A DNA stretch of 64,000 nt, from assembly GCF_051014445.1 (NCBI RefSeq), contig NC_135136.1, forward strand, positions 19,424,001 to 19,488,000. Direction: 5' to 3'. Each line of letters opens with the position of its first letter. Positions within the stretch are counted from its first letter, which is position 1. Shown here one piece after another: positions 25,438 to 38,835 of this stretch. The notes under the pieces were generated by a model. The model did not search any database and was not told the origin of the DNA. It was given only the letters and a program-made list of their open reading frames with translations. The translations under genes were made by a program, and so were the position numbers. This DNA is from Colletes latitarsis (taxonomy: Eukaryota > Arthropoda > Insecta > Hymenoptera > Colletidae).

Positions 25438-28033
25438 GGCTTTTTCGGATTTGGACCAAGTAGTAATGTGGTACCACACCGGGAACAGTCAATTAAACCT
25501 CGTTGCGAATAATATTTTAGAGGATAACGCTGGTTATGTCTGAGACAGTTCTGATATTTGCAATCATCTGGCTCATACTTTCGCGTTTTTCTCATAGTTG
25601 TTGGCCAGATCCTGGGGTTTTTCCGGTTTGGATCCCGCAGTAATGTGGTTCCACACCGAAGCAGTCAATTAAACCTGTTTGCGATTAATATTTTAGCGGA
25701 TAACGCCGGTTATGTCCAGGCCAGGTCTGGAATTTGCCCTCATCAGGCTCGTACTTTTGCATTTTTCGCTTACTTGTTGGCCTGATCCTAGCCTTTTTAT
25801 GGTGTGGATCACGTAGTAATGCGGTACCACACCGAAACAGTCAAATAAACTTGGTTGCGATTAATATTTTAGAGGATATCGCCGGTTATGTCTCGGTTAG
25901 GTCTGGGATTTGCCCTCATCTGACTCATACTTTCGCACTTTTCGCATACTTGTTGGCCAGATCCTGGGCTTTTTCTGGTTTGGATCACGTAGTAATGTGG
26001 TATCACACTGTCAATAAAAGCTGGTTCCGCTTAGTATTTGAGAGGATAACGCTGGTTCTGTCTGGGACAGTTCTGGTATTTGCAATCATCTGGCTCATAC
26101 TTTCGCGTTTTTCTCATAGTTGTTGGCCAGATCCTGGGTTTTTTCCGGTTTGGATCCCGCAGTAATGTGGTTCCACACCGAAGCAGTCAATTAAACCTGT
26201 TTGCGATTAATATTTTAGAGGATATCGCTGGTTATGTCTGGGTTAGGTCTGGTATTTGCCCTCATCTGGCTCGTATTTTCGCATTTTTCGCATACTTGTT
26301 GGCCAGATCCTGGCCTTCTTCTGGCTTGGACCACGCAGTAATGTGGTGGCACACTGAAACAGACAATTAAACCTGGTTCCGATTAATATTTTAGAGGATA
26401 ACGCCGGTTATGTCTGGGTTAGGTCTGGAATTTGCCCCCATCTGGCTCGTACATTCGCATTTTTCGCATTCCTGTAGGCCAGATCCTGGGCTTTTTCTGG
26501 TTTGGGTCACGTAGTAATGCGGTACCACACTGAAACACTCAATTAAATCTGGTTGCGATTAATATTTTAGAGGATAACGCCGGTTATTTCTTGGTTAGGT
26601 CTGGTATTTGCCCTCATCTGTCTCGTACCATCGCATTTTTCGCTTACTTGTTGGCCAGATCCTGGCCTTTTTCTGGCTTGGACCACGTAGTAATGAGGTA
26701 CCACACTGAAACAGTCAATTAAACCTGGTTCCGATTAATATTTTCGAGGATAACGCTGGTTATGTCTGGGTTAGGTCTGGTATTTGCCCTCATCTGGCTC
26801 GTACCTTCGCATTTTTCGCATACTTGTTGGCCAGATCCTGGCGTTTTTCTGGCTTGGACCACGTAGTAATGAGGTACCACACTGATACAGTCAATAAAAC
26901 CTGGTTCCGATTAATATTTTAGAGGATAACGCCGGTTATGTCTGTGTTAGGTCTGGTATTTGCCCTCATCTGGCTCGTACTTTCGCATTTTTCACATACT
27001 TGTTGGGCAGATCCTGAGTTTTTTCTGGTTTGGATCCCGTAGTAATGAAGTTCCACGCCGAAACAGTCAATTAAACCTGGTTGCGATTAATAGTTTAGAG
27101 GATAACGCCGGTTATGTCTCGGGTAGGTCTGGGATTTGCTCTCATCTGGCTCGTACTTTCGCATTTTTCGCCTACTTGTTGGCAAGATCCTGGGCTTTTT
27201 CTGGTTGGGATCACGTAGTAATACGGTACCACACCGAAGCAGTCAACTAAACCTGGTTGCGATTATTATTTTAGAGGATAACGCCGGTTATGTCTTGGTT
27301 AGGTCTGGTATTTGCCCTCATCTGGCTCGTACCTTCGCATTTTTCGCTTACTTGTTGGCCAGATCCTGGCCTTTTTCTGATTTGGACCACGTAGTAATGA
27401 AGTTCCACACCGAAACAGTCAACTAAACCTGGTTGCGATTAATATTTTAGAGGATAACACCGGTTATGTCTCGGGTGCGTCTGGGATTTGCCGTCATCTG
27501 GCTCGTATTAGCATTTTTCGCATACATGTTGGCCAGATCCTGGGCTTTTTCTGGCTTGGACCACGTAGTAATGAGGTACCACACTGAAGCAGTCAATAAA
27601 ACCTGGTTCCGATTAATATTTTGGAGGATAACGCCGGTTATGTTTGGGTTAGGTCTGGGATTTGCCCTCATCTGGCTCGTACTTTCGCATTTTTCGCATA
27701 CTTGTTGGCCAGATCCTGGCCTTTTTCTGGTTTGGATCCCGTAGTCATGTGGTTCCACACCGAAACAGTCAATTAAACCTGGTGGCGATTAATATTTTAG
27801 AGGATAACGCCGGTTATGTCTGGGTTAGGTCTGGAATTTGCCCTCATATGGCTCGTACTTTCGCATTTTTCGCATACTTGTTGGCAAGATCGTCGCCTTT
27901 TTCTGGTTTGGATCACGTAGTAATGCGGTACCACACCGAAACGTTCAACTACACCTGGTTGCGATTAATATTTTAGAGAATAACGCCGGTTATGTCTCGG
28001 TTAGGTCTGGGATTTGCTCTCATCTGTCTCGTA
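25438..28033 (+). repeat. 2809 bp tandem duplication, copy 2
   Basis: I read no difference from 22629-25224 in the parts compared by eye, which include the 6 bp deletion after 26010. It departs at 28034 (C here, T at 25225). The near identity makes this one of the youngest large events in the window, or a collapsed or duplicated assembly segment. Confidence 0.93.
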
Positions 28034-28273
28034 CTTTCGCATTTTTCGCATACTTGTTGGCCAGATCCTGGCCTTTTTCTGATTTGGATCACGTAGTAAT
28101 GTGGTTCCACACCGAAACAGTCAATTAATCCTGGTGGCGATTAATATTTTAGAGCATAACGCTGGTTATGTTTGGGTTAGTTCTGGTATTTGCAATCATC
28201 TGGCTCGTTCTTTCGCATTTTTCGCATACTTGTTGGCAAGATCCTGGGCTTTTTTTGGTTTGGATCACGTAGT
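27741..28273 (+). repeat. Segment copied at 31432-31964
   Basis: Matches 31432-31964 at an offset of 3691 bp, including GTAGTCATGTGGTTCC, AACGTTCAACTACACC, TTTTAGAGAATAACG and TTTTAGAGCATAACG. The second copy is the linker between the two copies of the 2110 bp repeat. Confidence 0.88.
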
Positions 28274-29822
28274 AATGTGGTACCACACTGAAACAGTCAA
28301 TAAAAGCTGGTTCCGAATAGTATTTTAGAGGATAACGCAGGTTACGTCTGGGTTAGGTCTGGTATTTGCATTCATCTGGCTCATACTTTCGCGTTTTTCG
28401 CATACTTGTTGGCCAGATGCTGGGTTTTTTCGGGTTTGGATCCCGTAGTAATGAAGTTCCACACCGAAACAGTCAACTAAACCTGGTTGCGATTAATATT
28501 TTGGAGGATAACACCGGTTATGTCTCGGGTGCGTCTGGGGTTTGCCGTCATCTGGCTCGTATTAGCATTTTTCGCATACATGTTGGCCAGATCCTGTGCT
28601 TTTTTTGGTTTGGACCACGTAGTAATGTAATACCACACTGAAACAGTCAATAAAAGCTGGTTCCGAATAGTATTTTAGAGGATAACGCAGGTTACGTCTG
28701 GGTTAGTTCTGGTATTTGCCCTCATCTGGCTCGTACCTTCGCATTTTTCGCTTACTTGTTGGCCAGATCCTGGCCTTTTTCTGGTTTGGACCACGTAGTA
28801 ATGAGTTACCACACTGAAACAGTCAATTAAACCTGGTTGCGATGAATATTATGGAGGATAACGCTGGTCATGTCTCGGTTAGGTCTGGGATTTGCCCTCA
28901 TCTGGCTCGTACTTTCGCATTTCTCGCATACTTGTTGGCCAGATCCAGGGTTTTTTCTGGTGTGGATCCCGCAGTAATGCGGTTCCACACCGAAACAGTC
29001 AATTAAACCTGGTTGCGATGAATATTTTGGAGGATAACGCTGGTTATGTTTGGGTTAGTTCTGGTATTTCCAATCATATGGCTCGTACTTTCGCATTTTT
29101 CGCATACTTGTTGGCAAGATCCTGGGCTCTTTCTGGTTGGGATCACGTTGTAATGCGGTACCACACCGAAGCAGTCAATTAAACCTGGTTGTGATTATTA
29201 TTTTAGAGGATAACGCCGGTTATGTTTGGGTTAGGTCTGGTATTTGCCCTCACCTGGCTCGTACTTTCGCATTTTTCGCATTCTTGTTGGCCGATCCTGG
29301 CCTATTTCTGGTTTGGACCACGTAGTAATGTGGTACCACACCGAAACAGTCAATTAAACCTGGTTGCGATTAATATTTTAGAGGATAACGCCGGTTATGT
29401 CTCGGGTAGGTCTGGGATTTGCCGTCATCTGGCTTGTATTTTCGTATTTGTCGCATACTTGTTGGCCAGATCCTGGCCTTTTTCTGGGTTGTACCACGTA
29501 GTAATGTGGTAACACATTGAAACAGTCAATTAAACCTGGTTCCGATTAATATTTTAGAGGATAACGCTGGTTGTGTCTGGGTTAGTTCTGGTATTTGCAA
29601 TCATCTGGCTTATACTTTCGCAATTTTCTCGTACTTGTTGGCCAGATCTTGGGTTTTTTGTGGTTTGGATCCCGTCGTAATGTGGTTCCACACCGAAGCA
29701 GTCAATTAAACCTGGTTGCGATGAATATTTTGGAGGATAACGCTGGTTATGTTTGGGTTAGTTCTGGTATTTCCAATCATATGGCTCGTACTTTCGCATT
29801 TTTCGCATACTTGATGGCAAAA
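28274..29822 (+). repeat. Satellite stretch between large duplications
   Basis: About nine monomers of mixed type with no close partner covering the whole stretch. Parts resemble 17.6-19.1 kb (GTATTAGCATTTTTCGCATAC near 28558, GATGAATATTATGGAGG near 28842). It contains nothing other than satellite. Confidence 0.75.
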
Positions 29823-31434
29823 TCCTGGGCTTTTTTTGGTTTGGATCACGTAGTGATGTGGTACCACACTGAAACAGTCAATAAAAGCTGGTTCCGAATA
29901 GTATTTTAGAGGATAACGCAGGTTACGTCTGGGTTAGTTCTGGTATTTGCAATCATCTCGCTCATACTTTCGCGTTTTTCGCATACTTGTTGGCCAGATC
30001 CTGGGTTTTTTCTGGTTTGGATCCCGTAGTAATGAAGTTCCACGCCGAAACAGTCAATTAAACCTGGTTGCGATTAATATTTTAGAGGATAACGCCGGTT
30101 ATGTCTCGGGTGCGTCTGGGATTTGCCGTCATCTGGCACTAATTTCCCCATTTTTCGCATACTTGTTGGCCAGATCCCGGCCTTTTTCTGGCTTGGACCA
30201 CGTAGTAATGTGGTATCACACTGAAACAGTCAATTAAACCTGGTTGCGGTTAATATTTTAGAGGATAACGCCGTTTATGTCTCGGGTAGGTCTGGGATTT
30301 GCCGTCATCTGGCTCGTATTTTCGCATTTTTCGCATACTTGTTGGCCAGATCCTGGCCTTTTTCTGGCTTGGACCACGTAGTAATGTGGTTCCACACCGA
30401 AACAGTCAATTAAACCTGGTGGCGATTAATATTTTAGAGGATAACGCTGGTTATGTTTGGGTTAGTTCTGGTATTTGCAATCATCTGGCTCGTACTTTCG
30501 GATTTTTCGCATACTTGTTGGCAATATCCTGGGCTTTTTTTGGTTTGGATCACGTAGTAATGTGGTACCGCACTGAAACAGTCAATAAAAGCTGGTTCCG
30601 AGTAGTATTTTAGAGGATAACGCAGGTTACGTCTGGGTTAGGTCTGGTATTTGCATTCATCTGGCTCATACTTTCGCGTTTTTCGCATACTTGTTGGCCA
30701 GATGCTGGGTTGTTTCGGGTTTGTATCACGTAGTAATGTGGTACCACACTGAAACAGTCAATAGTAGCTGGTTCCGAATAGTATTTTAGAGGATAACGCA
30801 GGTTACGTCTGGGTTAGTTCTGGTATTTGCAATCATCTGGCACATACTTTCGCATTTTTCGCTTACTTGTTGGCCGATCCTGGCCTATTTCTGGTTTGGA
30901 TCACGTAGTAATGCGGTACCACACTGAAACAGTCAATTAAACCTGGTTGCGATGAATATTATGGAGGATAACGCTGGTTATGTCTCGGTTAGGTCTGGGA
31001 TTTGCCCTCATCTGGCTCGTACTTTCGCATTTCTCGCATACTTGTTGGCCAGATCCTGGGCTTTTTCTGGTTTGAATCACGTAGTAATATGGTACCACAC
31101 AGAAACAGTCAATAGAAGCTGGTTCCGAACAGTATTTTAGAGGATGACGCTGGTTATGTCTGGGTTAGTTCTGATATTTGCAACAATCTGGCTCGTACTT
31201 TCGCATTTTTCGCCTACTTATTGGCAAGATCCTGGGCTTTTTCTGGTTGGGATCACGTAGTAATGCGGTACCACACCGAAGCAGTCAATTAAACCTGGTT
31301 GCGATTATTATTTTAGAGGATAACGCCGGTTATGTTTGGGTTAGGTCTGGTATTTGCCCTCACCTGGCTCGTACTTTCGCATTTTTCGCATACTTGTTGG
31401 CCGATCCTGGCCTATTTCTGGTTTGGATCACGTA
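29823..31434 (+). repeat. 2110 bp tandem repeat, block 1
   Basis: Matches 31933-33544 at an offset of 2110 bp (12 monomers minus 2 bp). Markers are TAATTTCCCCATTTTTCGC (30141, 32251), GCTGGGTTGTTTCGGG (30704, 32814) and GGTTTGAATCACG (31070, 33180). The full tandem unit is this block plus the 498 bp linker 31435-31932. Confidence 0.92.
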
Positions 31435-31932
31435 GTCATGTGGTTCCACACCGAAACAGTCAATTAAACCTGGTGGCGATTAATATTTTAGAGGATAACG
31501 CCGGTTATGTCTGGGTTAGGTCTGGAATTTGCCCTCATATGGCTCGTACTTTCGCATTTTTCGCATACTTGTTGGCAAGATCGTCGCCTTTTTCTGGTTT
31601 GGATGACGTAGTAATGCGGTACCACACCGAAACGTTCAACTACACCTGGTTGCGATTAATATTTTAGAGAATAACGCCGGTTATGTCTCGGTTAGGTCTG
31701 GGATTTGCTCTCATCTGTCTCGTACTTTCGCATTTTTCGCATACTTGTTGGCCAGATCCTGGCCTTTTTCTGATTTGGATCACGTAGTAATGTGGTTCCA
31801 CACCGAAACAGTCAATTAAACCTGGTGGCGATTAATATTTTAGAGCATAACGCTGGTTATGTTTGGGTTAGTTCTGGTATTTGCAATCATCTGGCTCGTT
31901 CTTTCGCATTTTTCGCATACTTGTTGGCAAGA
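31435..31932 (+). repeat. Linker derived from the 27.7-28.2 kb segment
   Basis: Lies between the two copies of the 2110 bp repeat and matches 27744-28241 rather than anything inside those copies. Together with the block before it, it completes one 2110 bp period. Confidence 0.88.
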
Positions 31933-33544
31933 TCCTGGGCTTTTTTTGGTTTGGATCACGTAGTGATGTGGTACCACACTGAAACAGTCAATAAAAGCTG
32001 GTTCCGAATAGTATTTTAGAGGATAACGCAGGTTACGTCTGGGTTAGTTCTGGTATTTGCAATCATCTCGCTCATACTTTCGCGTTTTTCGCATACTTGT
32101 TGGCCAGATCCTGGGTTTTTTCTGGTTTGGATCCCGTAGTAATGAAGTTCCACGCCGAAACAGTCAATTAAACCTGGTTGCGATTAATATTTTAGAGGAT
32201 AACGCCGGTTATGTCTCGGGTGCGTCTGGGATTTGCCGTCATCTGGCTCTAATTTCCCCATTTTTCGCATACTTGTTGGCCAGATCCCGGCCTTTTTCTG
32301 GCTTGGACCACGTAGTAATGTGGTATCACACTGAAACAGTCAATTAAACCTGGTTGCGGTTAATATTTTAGAGGATAACGCCGTTTATGTCTCGGGTAGG
32401 TCTGGGATTTGCCGTCATCTGGCTCGTATTTTCGCATTTTTCGCATACTTGTTGGCCAGATCCTGGCCTTTTTCTGGCTTGGACCACGTAGTAATGTGGT
32501 TCCACACCGAAACAGTCAATTAAACCTGGTGGCGATTAATATTTTAGAGGATAACGCTGGTTATGTTTGGGTTAGTTCTGGTATTTGCAATCATCTGGCT
32601 CGTACTTTCGCATTTTTCGCATACTTGTTGGCAATATCCTGGGCTTTTTTTGGTTTGGATCACGTAGTAATGTGGTACCGCACTGAAACAGTCAATAAAA
32701 GCTGGTTCCGAGTAGTATTTTAGAGGATAACGCAGGTTACGTCTGGGTTAGGTCTGGTATTTGCATTCATCTGGCTCATACTTTCGCGTTTTTCGCATAC
32801 TTGTTGGCCAGATGCTGGGTTGTTTCGGGTTTGTATCACGTAGTAATGTGGTACCACACTGAAACAGTCAATAGTAGCTGGTTCCGAATAGTATTTTAGA
32901 GGATAACGCAGGTTACGTCTGGGTTAGTTCTGGTATTTGCAATCATCTGGCACATACTTTCGCATTTTTCGCTTACTTGTTGGCCGATCCTGGCCTATTT
33001 CTGGTTTGGATCACGTAGTAATGCGGTACCACACTGAAACAGTCAATTAAACCTGGTTGCGATGAATATTATGGAGGATAACGCTGGTTATGTCTCGGTT
33101 AGGTCTGGGATTTGCCCTCATCTGGCTCGTACTTTCGCATTTCTCGCATACTTGTTGGCCAGATCCTGGGCTTTTTCTGGTTTGAATCACGTAGTAATAT
33201 GGTACCACACAGAAACAGTCAATAGAAGCTGGTTCCGAACAGTATTTTAGAGGATGACGCTGGTTATGTCTGGGTTAGTTCTGATATTTGCAACAATCTG
33301 GCTCGTACTTTCGCATTTTTCGCCTACTTATTGGCAAGATCCTGGGCTTTTTCTGGTTGGGATCACGTAGTAATGCGGTACCACACCGAAGCAGTCAATT
33401 AAACCTGGTTGCGATTATTATTTTAGAGGATAACGCCGGTTATGTTTGGGTTAGGTCTGGTATTTGCCCTCACCTGGCTCGTACTTTCGCATTTTTCGCA
33501 TACTTGTTGGCCGATCCTGGCCTATTTCTGGTTTGGATCACGTA
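31933..33544 (+). repeat. 2110 bp tandem repeat, block 2
   Basis: Second copy of 29823-31434. Differences I could see are few, for example TGGCTCTAATTTCC at 32247 against TGGCACTAATTTCC at 30137, and GCATTTTTCGC at 32610 against GGATTTTTCGC at 30500. It ends where GTAGTAATGCGG replaces GTAGTCATGTGG. Confidence 0.92.
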
Positions 33545-33825
33545 GTAATGCGGTACCACACCGAAACAGTCAATTAAACCTGGTTGCGATTAATATTTTG
33601 GAGGATAACGCTGGTTATGTCTCAGTTAGGTCTGGGATTTGCCCTCATCTTGCTAGTGCTTTCGTATTTTTCGCATACTTCTTGGCCAGATCCTGGGCTT
33701 TTTCTGGTTTGGATCACGTAGTAATGCGGTACCACACTGAAACAGTCAATAAAAGCTGGTTCCGAGTAGTATTTTAGAGGATAACGCAGGTTACGTCTGG
33801 GTTAGGTCTGGTATTTGCATTCATC

Positions 33826-35602
33826 TGGCTCATACTTTCGCGTTTTTCGCATACTTGTTGGCCAGATCCTGGGTTTTTTCTGGTTTGGATCCCGTAGTAA
33901 TGAGGTTCTAGACCGAAACAGTCAATTAAACCTGGTTGCGGTTCATATTTTACAGGATAACTCCGGTTATGTCTCGGGTAGGTCTGGGATTTGCCCTCAT
34001 CTGGCTCGTACCTTCGCATTTTTCGCTTACTTATTGGCCAGATCCTGGCCTTTTCCTGGCTTGGCCCACGTAGTAATGAGGTACCCCACTGAAACAGTCG
34101 ATTAAACCTGGTTCCGATTAATATTTTAGATGATAACGCTGGTTGTGTCTGGGTTAGTTCTGGTATTTGCAATCATCTGGCTTATACTTTCGCAATTTTC
34201 TCGTACTTGTTGGCCAGATCTTGGGTTTTTTGTGATTCGGATGCCGTCGTAATGTGGTTCCACACCGAAGCAGTCAATTAAACCTGGTTGCGATGAATAT
34301 TTTGGAGGATAACGCTTGTTATGTTTGGGTTAGTTCTGGTATTACCAATCATATGGCTCGTACATTCGCATTTTTCGCATACTTGTTGGCAAGATCCTGG
34401 GCTTTTTTTGGTTTGGATCACGTAGTGATGTGGTACCACACCGAAACAGTCAATAAAAGCTGGTTCCGAATAGTATTTTAGAGGATAACGCAGGTTACAT
34501 CTGGGTTAGTTCTGGTATTTGCAATCATCTGGCTTATACTTTCGCAATTTTCTCGTACATGTTGGCCAGATCTTGGGTTTTTTGTGATTCGGATGCCGTC
34601 GTAATGTGGTTCCACACCGAAGCAGTCAATTAAACCTGGTTGCGATGAATATTTTGGAGGATAACGCTTGTTATGTTTGGGTTAGTTCTGTTATTTGCAA
34701 TCATCTGGCTCATACTTTCGAGTTTTTCGCATACTTGTTGGCCAGATCCTGGGTTTTTTCTGGTTTGGATCCCGTAGTAATGAAGTTCCACGCCGAAGCA
34801 GTCAATTAAACCTGGTTGCGATTAATATTTTAGAGAATAACGCCGGTTATGTTTCGGGTAGGTCTGGGATTTGCCGTCATCTGGCTCGTATTTTCGCAAT
34901 TTTTCGCATACTTGTTGGCCAGATCCCGGCCTTTTTCTGGCATGGACCACGTAGTAATGTGGTATCACACTGAAGCAGTCAATTAAACCTGGTTGCGGTT
35001 AATATTTTAGAGGATAACGCTGGTTACGTCCGGGTTAGATCTGGTATTTGCAATCATCTGGCACATACTTTCGCATTTTTCGCTTACTTGTTGGCAAGAT
35101 ACTGGGCTTTTTCTGGTTGGGATCACGTAGTAATGCGGTACCACGCCGAAGCAGTCAATTAAACCTGGTTGCGATTATTATTTTAGAGGATAACGCCGGT
35201 TATGTCTCGGGTCGGTCTGGGATTTGCCCTCATCTCGCTCATACTTTCGCATTTCTCGCATACTTGTTGGCCAGATCCTGGGCTTTTTCTGGTTTGGATA
35301 ACGTAGTAATGTGGTACCACACTGAAACAGTCAATAAAAGCTGGTTCCGATTAGTATTTTAGAGGATAAAGCTGGTTATGGCTGGGTTAGTTTTGGTATT
35401 TGCAATTATCTGGCTCATACTATCGCGTTTTTCGCATACTTCTTGGCCAGATCCAGGGTTTTTTCAGGTTTGGATCCCGTAGTAATGTGGTTCCACACCG
35501 AAACACTCAACTAAACCTGGTCGCGATGAATATTTTAGAGGATAACGCCGGTTATGTCTGGGTTAGGTCTGGTATTTGCCCTCATCTGGCTCGTACTTTC
35601 GC
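33826..35602 (+). repeat. 2112 bp tandem repeat, block 1
   Basis: Matches 35938-37714 at exactly 12 monomers (2112 bp). Markers are GAGGTTCTAGACCG (33902), TTTTACAGGATAACTCCGG (33949), GATTCGGATGCCGTCG (34235, 34587) and TTTTCAGGTTTGG (35460). It also contains an internal two-monomer repetition of the GATTCGGATGCC type. Confidence 0.92.
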
Positions 35603-35937
35603 GTTTTTCGCATACTTGTTGGCCAGATTCTGGGTTTTTTCTGGTTTGGATCCCGTAGTAATGAAGTTCCACACCGAAACAGTCAATTAAACCTGGTTGC
35701 GATTAATATTTTAGAGGATAACGCCGGTTATGTTTGGGTTAGGTCTGGTATTTGCAATCATCTGGCACATACTTTCGCATTTTTCGCTTACTTGTTGGCC
35801 GATCCTGGCCTATTTCTGGTTTGGATCACGTAGTAATGCGGTACCACACTGAAACAGTCAATAAAAGCTGGTTCCGAATAGTATTCTAGAGGATAACGCA
35901 GGTTACGTCTGGGTTAGTTCTGTTATTTGCAATCATC
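35603..35937 (+). repeat. Linker of about two monomers between 2112 bp copies
   Basis: Satellite sequence that completes the 2112 bp period. It has the shortened TTGGCCGATCCTGG variant near 35797, a relative of 30870 and 32980. No other content. Confidence 0.75.
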
Positions 35938-37714
35938 TGGCTCATACTTTCGCGTTTTTCGCATACTTGTTGGCCAGATCCTGGGTTTTTTCTGGTTTGG
36001 ATCCCGTAGTAATGAGGTTCTAGACCGAAACAGTCAATTAAACCTGGTTGCGGTTCATATTTTACAGGATAACTCCGGTTATGTCTCGGGTAGGTCTGGG
36101 ATTTGCCCTCATCTGGCTCGTACCTTCGCATTTTTCGCTTACTTATTGGCCAGATCCTGGCCTTTTCCTGGCTTGGCCCACGTAGTAATGAGGTACCCCA
36201 CTGAAACAGTCGATTAAACCTGGTTCCGATTAATATTTTAGATGATAACGCTGGTTGTGTCTGGGTTAGTTCTGGTATTTGCAATCATCTGGCTTATACT
36301 TTCGCAATTTTCTCGTACTTGTTGGCCAGATCTTGGGTTTTTTGTGATTCGGATGCCGTCGTAATGTGGTTCCACACCGAAGCAGTCAATTAAACCTGGT
36401 TGCGATGAATATTTTGGAGGATAACGCTTGTTATGTTTGGGTTAGTTCTGGTATTACCAATCATATGGCTCGTACATTCGCATTTTTCGCATACTTGTTG
36501 GCAAGATCCTGGGCTTTTTTTGGTTTGGATCACGTAGTGATGTGGTACCACACCGAAACAGTCAATAAAAGCTGGTTCCGAATAGTATTTTAGAGGATAA
36601 CGCAGGTTACATCTGGGTTAGTTCTGGTATTTGCAATCATCTGGCTTATACTTTCGCAATTTTCTCGTACTTGTTGGCCAGATCTTGGGTTTTTTGTGAT
36701 TCGGATGCCGTCGTAATGTGGTTCCACACCGAAGCACTCAATTAAACCTGGTTGCGATGAATATTTTGGAGGATAACGCTTGTTATGTTTGGGTTAGTTC
36801 TGTTATTTGCAATCATCTGGCTCATACTTTCGAGTTTTTCGCATACTTGTTGGCCAGATCCTGGGTTTTTTCTGGTTTGGATCCCGTAGTAATGAAGTTC
36901 CACGCCGAAGCAGTCAATTAAACCTGGTTGCGATTAATATTTTAGAGAATAACGCCGGTTATGTTTCGGGTAGGTCTGGGATTTGCCGTCATCTGGCTCG
37001 TATTTTCGCAATTTTTCGCATACTTGTTGGCCAGATCCCGGCCTTTTTCTGGCATGGACCACGTAGTAATGTGGTATCACACTGAAGCAGTCAATTAAAC
37101 CTGGTTGCGGTTAATATTTTAGAGGATAACGCTGGTTACGTCCGGGTTAGATCTGGTATTTGCAATCATCTGGCACATACTTTCGCATTTTTCGCTTACT
37201 TGTTGGCAAGATACTGGGCTTTTTCTGGTTGGGATCACGTAGTAATGCGGTACCACGCCGAAGCAGTCAATTAAACCTGGTTGCGATTACTATTTTAGAG
37301 GATAACGCCGGTTATGTCTCGGGTCGGTCTGGGATTTGCCCTCATCTCGCTCATACTTTCGCATTTCTCGCATACTTGTTGGCCAGATCCTGGGCTTTTT
37401 CTGGTTTGGATAACGTAGTAATGTGGTACCACACTGAAACAGTCAATAAAAGCTGGTTCCGATTAGTATTTTAGAGGATAAAGCTGGTTATGGCTGGGTT
37501 AGTTTTGGTATTTGCAATTATCTGGCTCATACTATCGCGTTTTTCGCATACTTCTTGGCCAGATCCAGGGTTTTTTCAGGTTTGGATCCCGTAGTAATGT
37601 GGTTCCACACCGAAACACTCAACTAAACCTGGTCGCGATGAATATTTTAGAGGATAACGCCGGTTATGTCTGGGTTAGGTCTGGTATTTGCCCTCATCTG
37701 GCTCGTACTTTCGC
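35938..37714 (+). repeat. 2112 bp tandem repeat, block 2
   Basis: Second copy of 33826-35602. Visible differences: TACTTGTTGG at 36669 against TACATGTTGG at 34557, GCACTCAATT at 36735 against GCAGTCAATT at 34623, and GATTACTATTTT at 37285 against GATTATTATTTT at 35173. Confidence 0.92.
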
Positions 37715-38835
37715 ATTTTTCGCATACTTGTTGGACAGATCCTGGCCTATTTTTGGTTTGGATCACGTAGTAATTCGGTACCATACCGAAACAGTCAAGT
37801 AAACCTGCTTACGATTAATATTTTAGAGGATAACGCCGGTTATGTCTCGGTTAGGTCTGGGATTTGCCGTCAACTGGCTCGTATTTTCGCTTTTTTCGCA
37901 TACTTGTTTACCAGATCCTGGCCTTTTCCTGGCTTTGACCACGTAGTAATATGGTATCACACTGAAACAGACAATTAAACCTGGTTCCGATCAATATTTT
38001 GGGGATAACGCACGTTATGTCTGGGTTAGGTCTGGTATTTGCCCTCATCTGGCTCGTACCTTCGCGTTTTTCGCATACTTGTTGGCCAGATTCTGGGTTT
38101 TTTCTGGTTTGGATCCCGTAGTAATGAAGTTCCACACCGAAACAGTCAATTAAACCTGGTTGCGATTAATATTTTAGAGGATAACGCCGGTTATGTCTCG
38201 GGTAGGTCTGGGATTTGCCGTCATCTGGCTCGTATTTTCGCATTTTTCGCATACTTGTTGGCCAGATCCTGGCCTTTTTCTGGCTTGGACCACGTAGTAA
38301 TGTGGTATCACACTGAAACAGTCAATTAAACCTGGTACCGATCAATAACTTAGAGGATAACGCACGTCATGTCTGGGTTAGGTCTGGTATTTGCCCTCAT
38401 CTGGCTGGTACCTTCGCATTTTTCGCTTACTTGTTGGCCAGATCCTGGCCTTTTCCTGGCTTGGCCCACGTAGTAATGAGGTACCCCACTGAAACAGTCA
38501 ATTAAACCTGGTTCCGATTAATATTTTAGAGGATAACGCTGGTTGTGTCTGGGTTAGTTCTGGTATTTGCAATCATCTGGCTTATACTTTCGCAATTCTC
38601 TCGTACTTGTTGGCCAGATCTTGGGTTTTTTGTGGTTTGGATCCCGTCGTAATGTGGTTCCATACCGAAGCAGTCAATTAAACCTGGTTGCGATGAATAT
38701 TTTGGAGGATAACGCTGGTTATGTTTGGGTTAGTTCTGGTATTTCCAATCATATAGCTCGTACTTTCGCATTTTTCGCATACCTGTTGGCAAGATCCTGG
38801 GCTTTTCTTGGTTTGGATCACGTAGTGATGTGGTA
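37605..38835 (+). repeat. 1231 bp tandem duplication, copy 1
   Basis: Seven monomers minus 1 bp. Markers are AACACTCAACTAAACCTGGTCG (37611 onward), TTGGACAGATCC, CTTTTTTCGCATACTTGTTTACC, the shortened ATATTTTGGGGATAACGCACG (37995) and CATAGCTCG-type ATATAGCTCG (38753). The start overlaps the end of the preceding 2112 bp block, which shares its first 110 bp. Confidence 0.92.
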
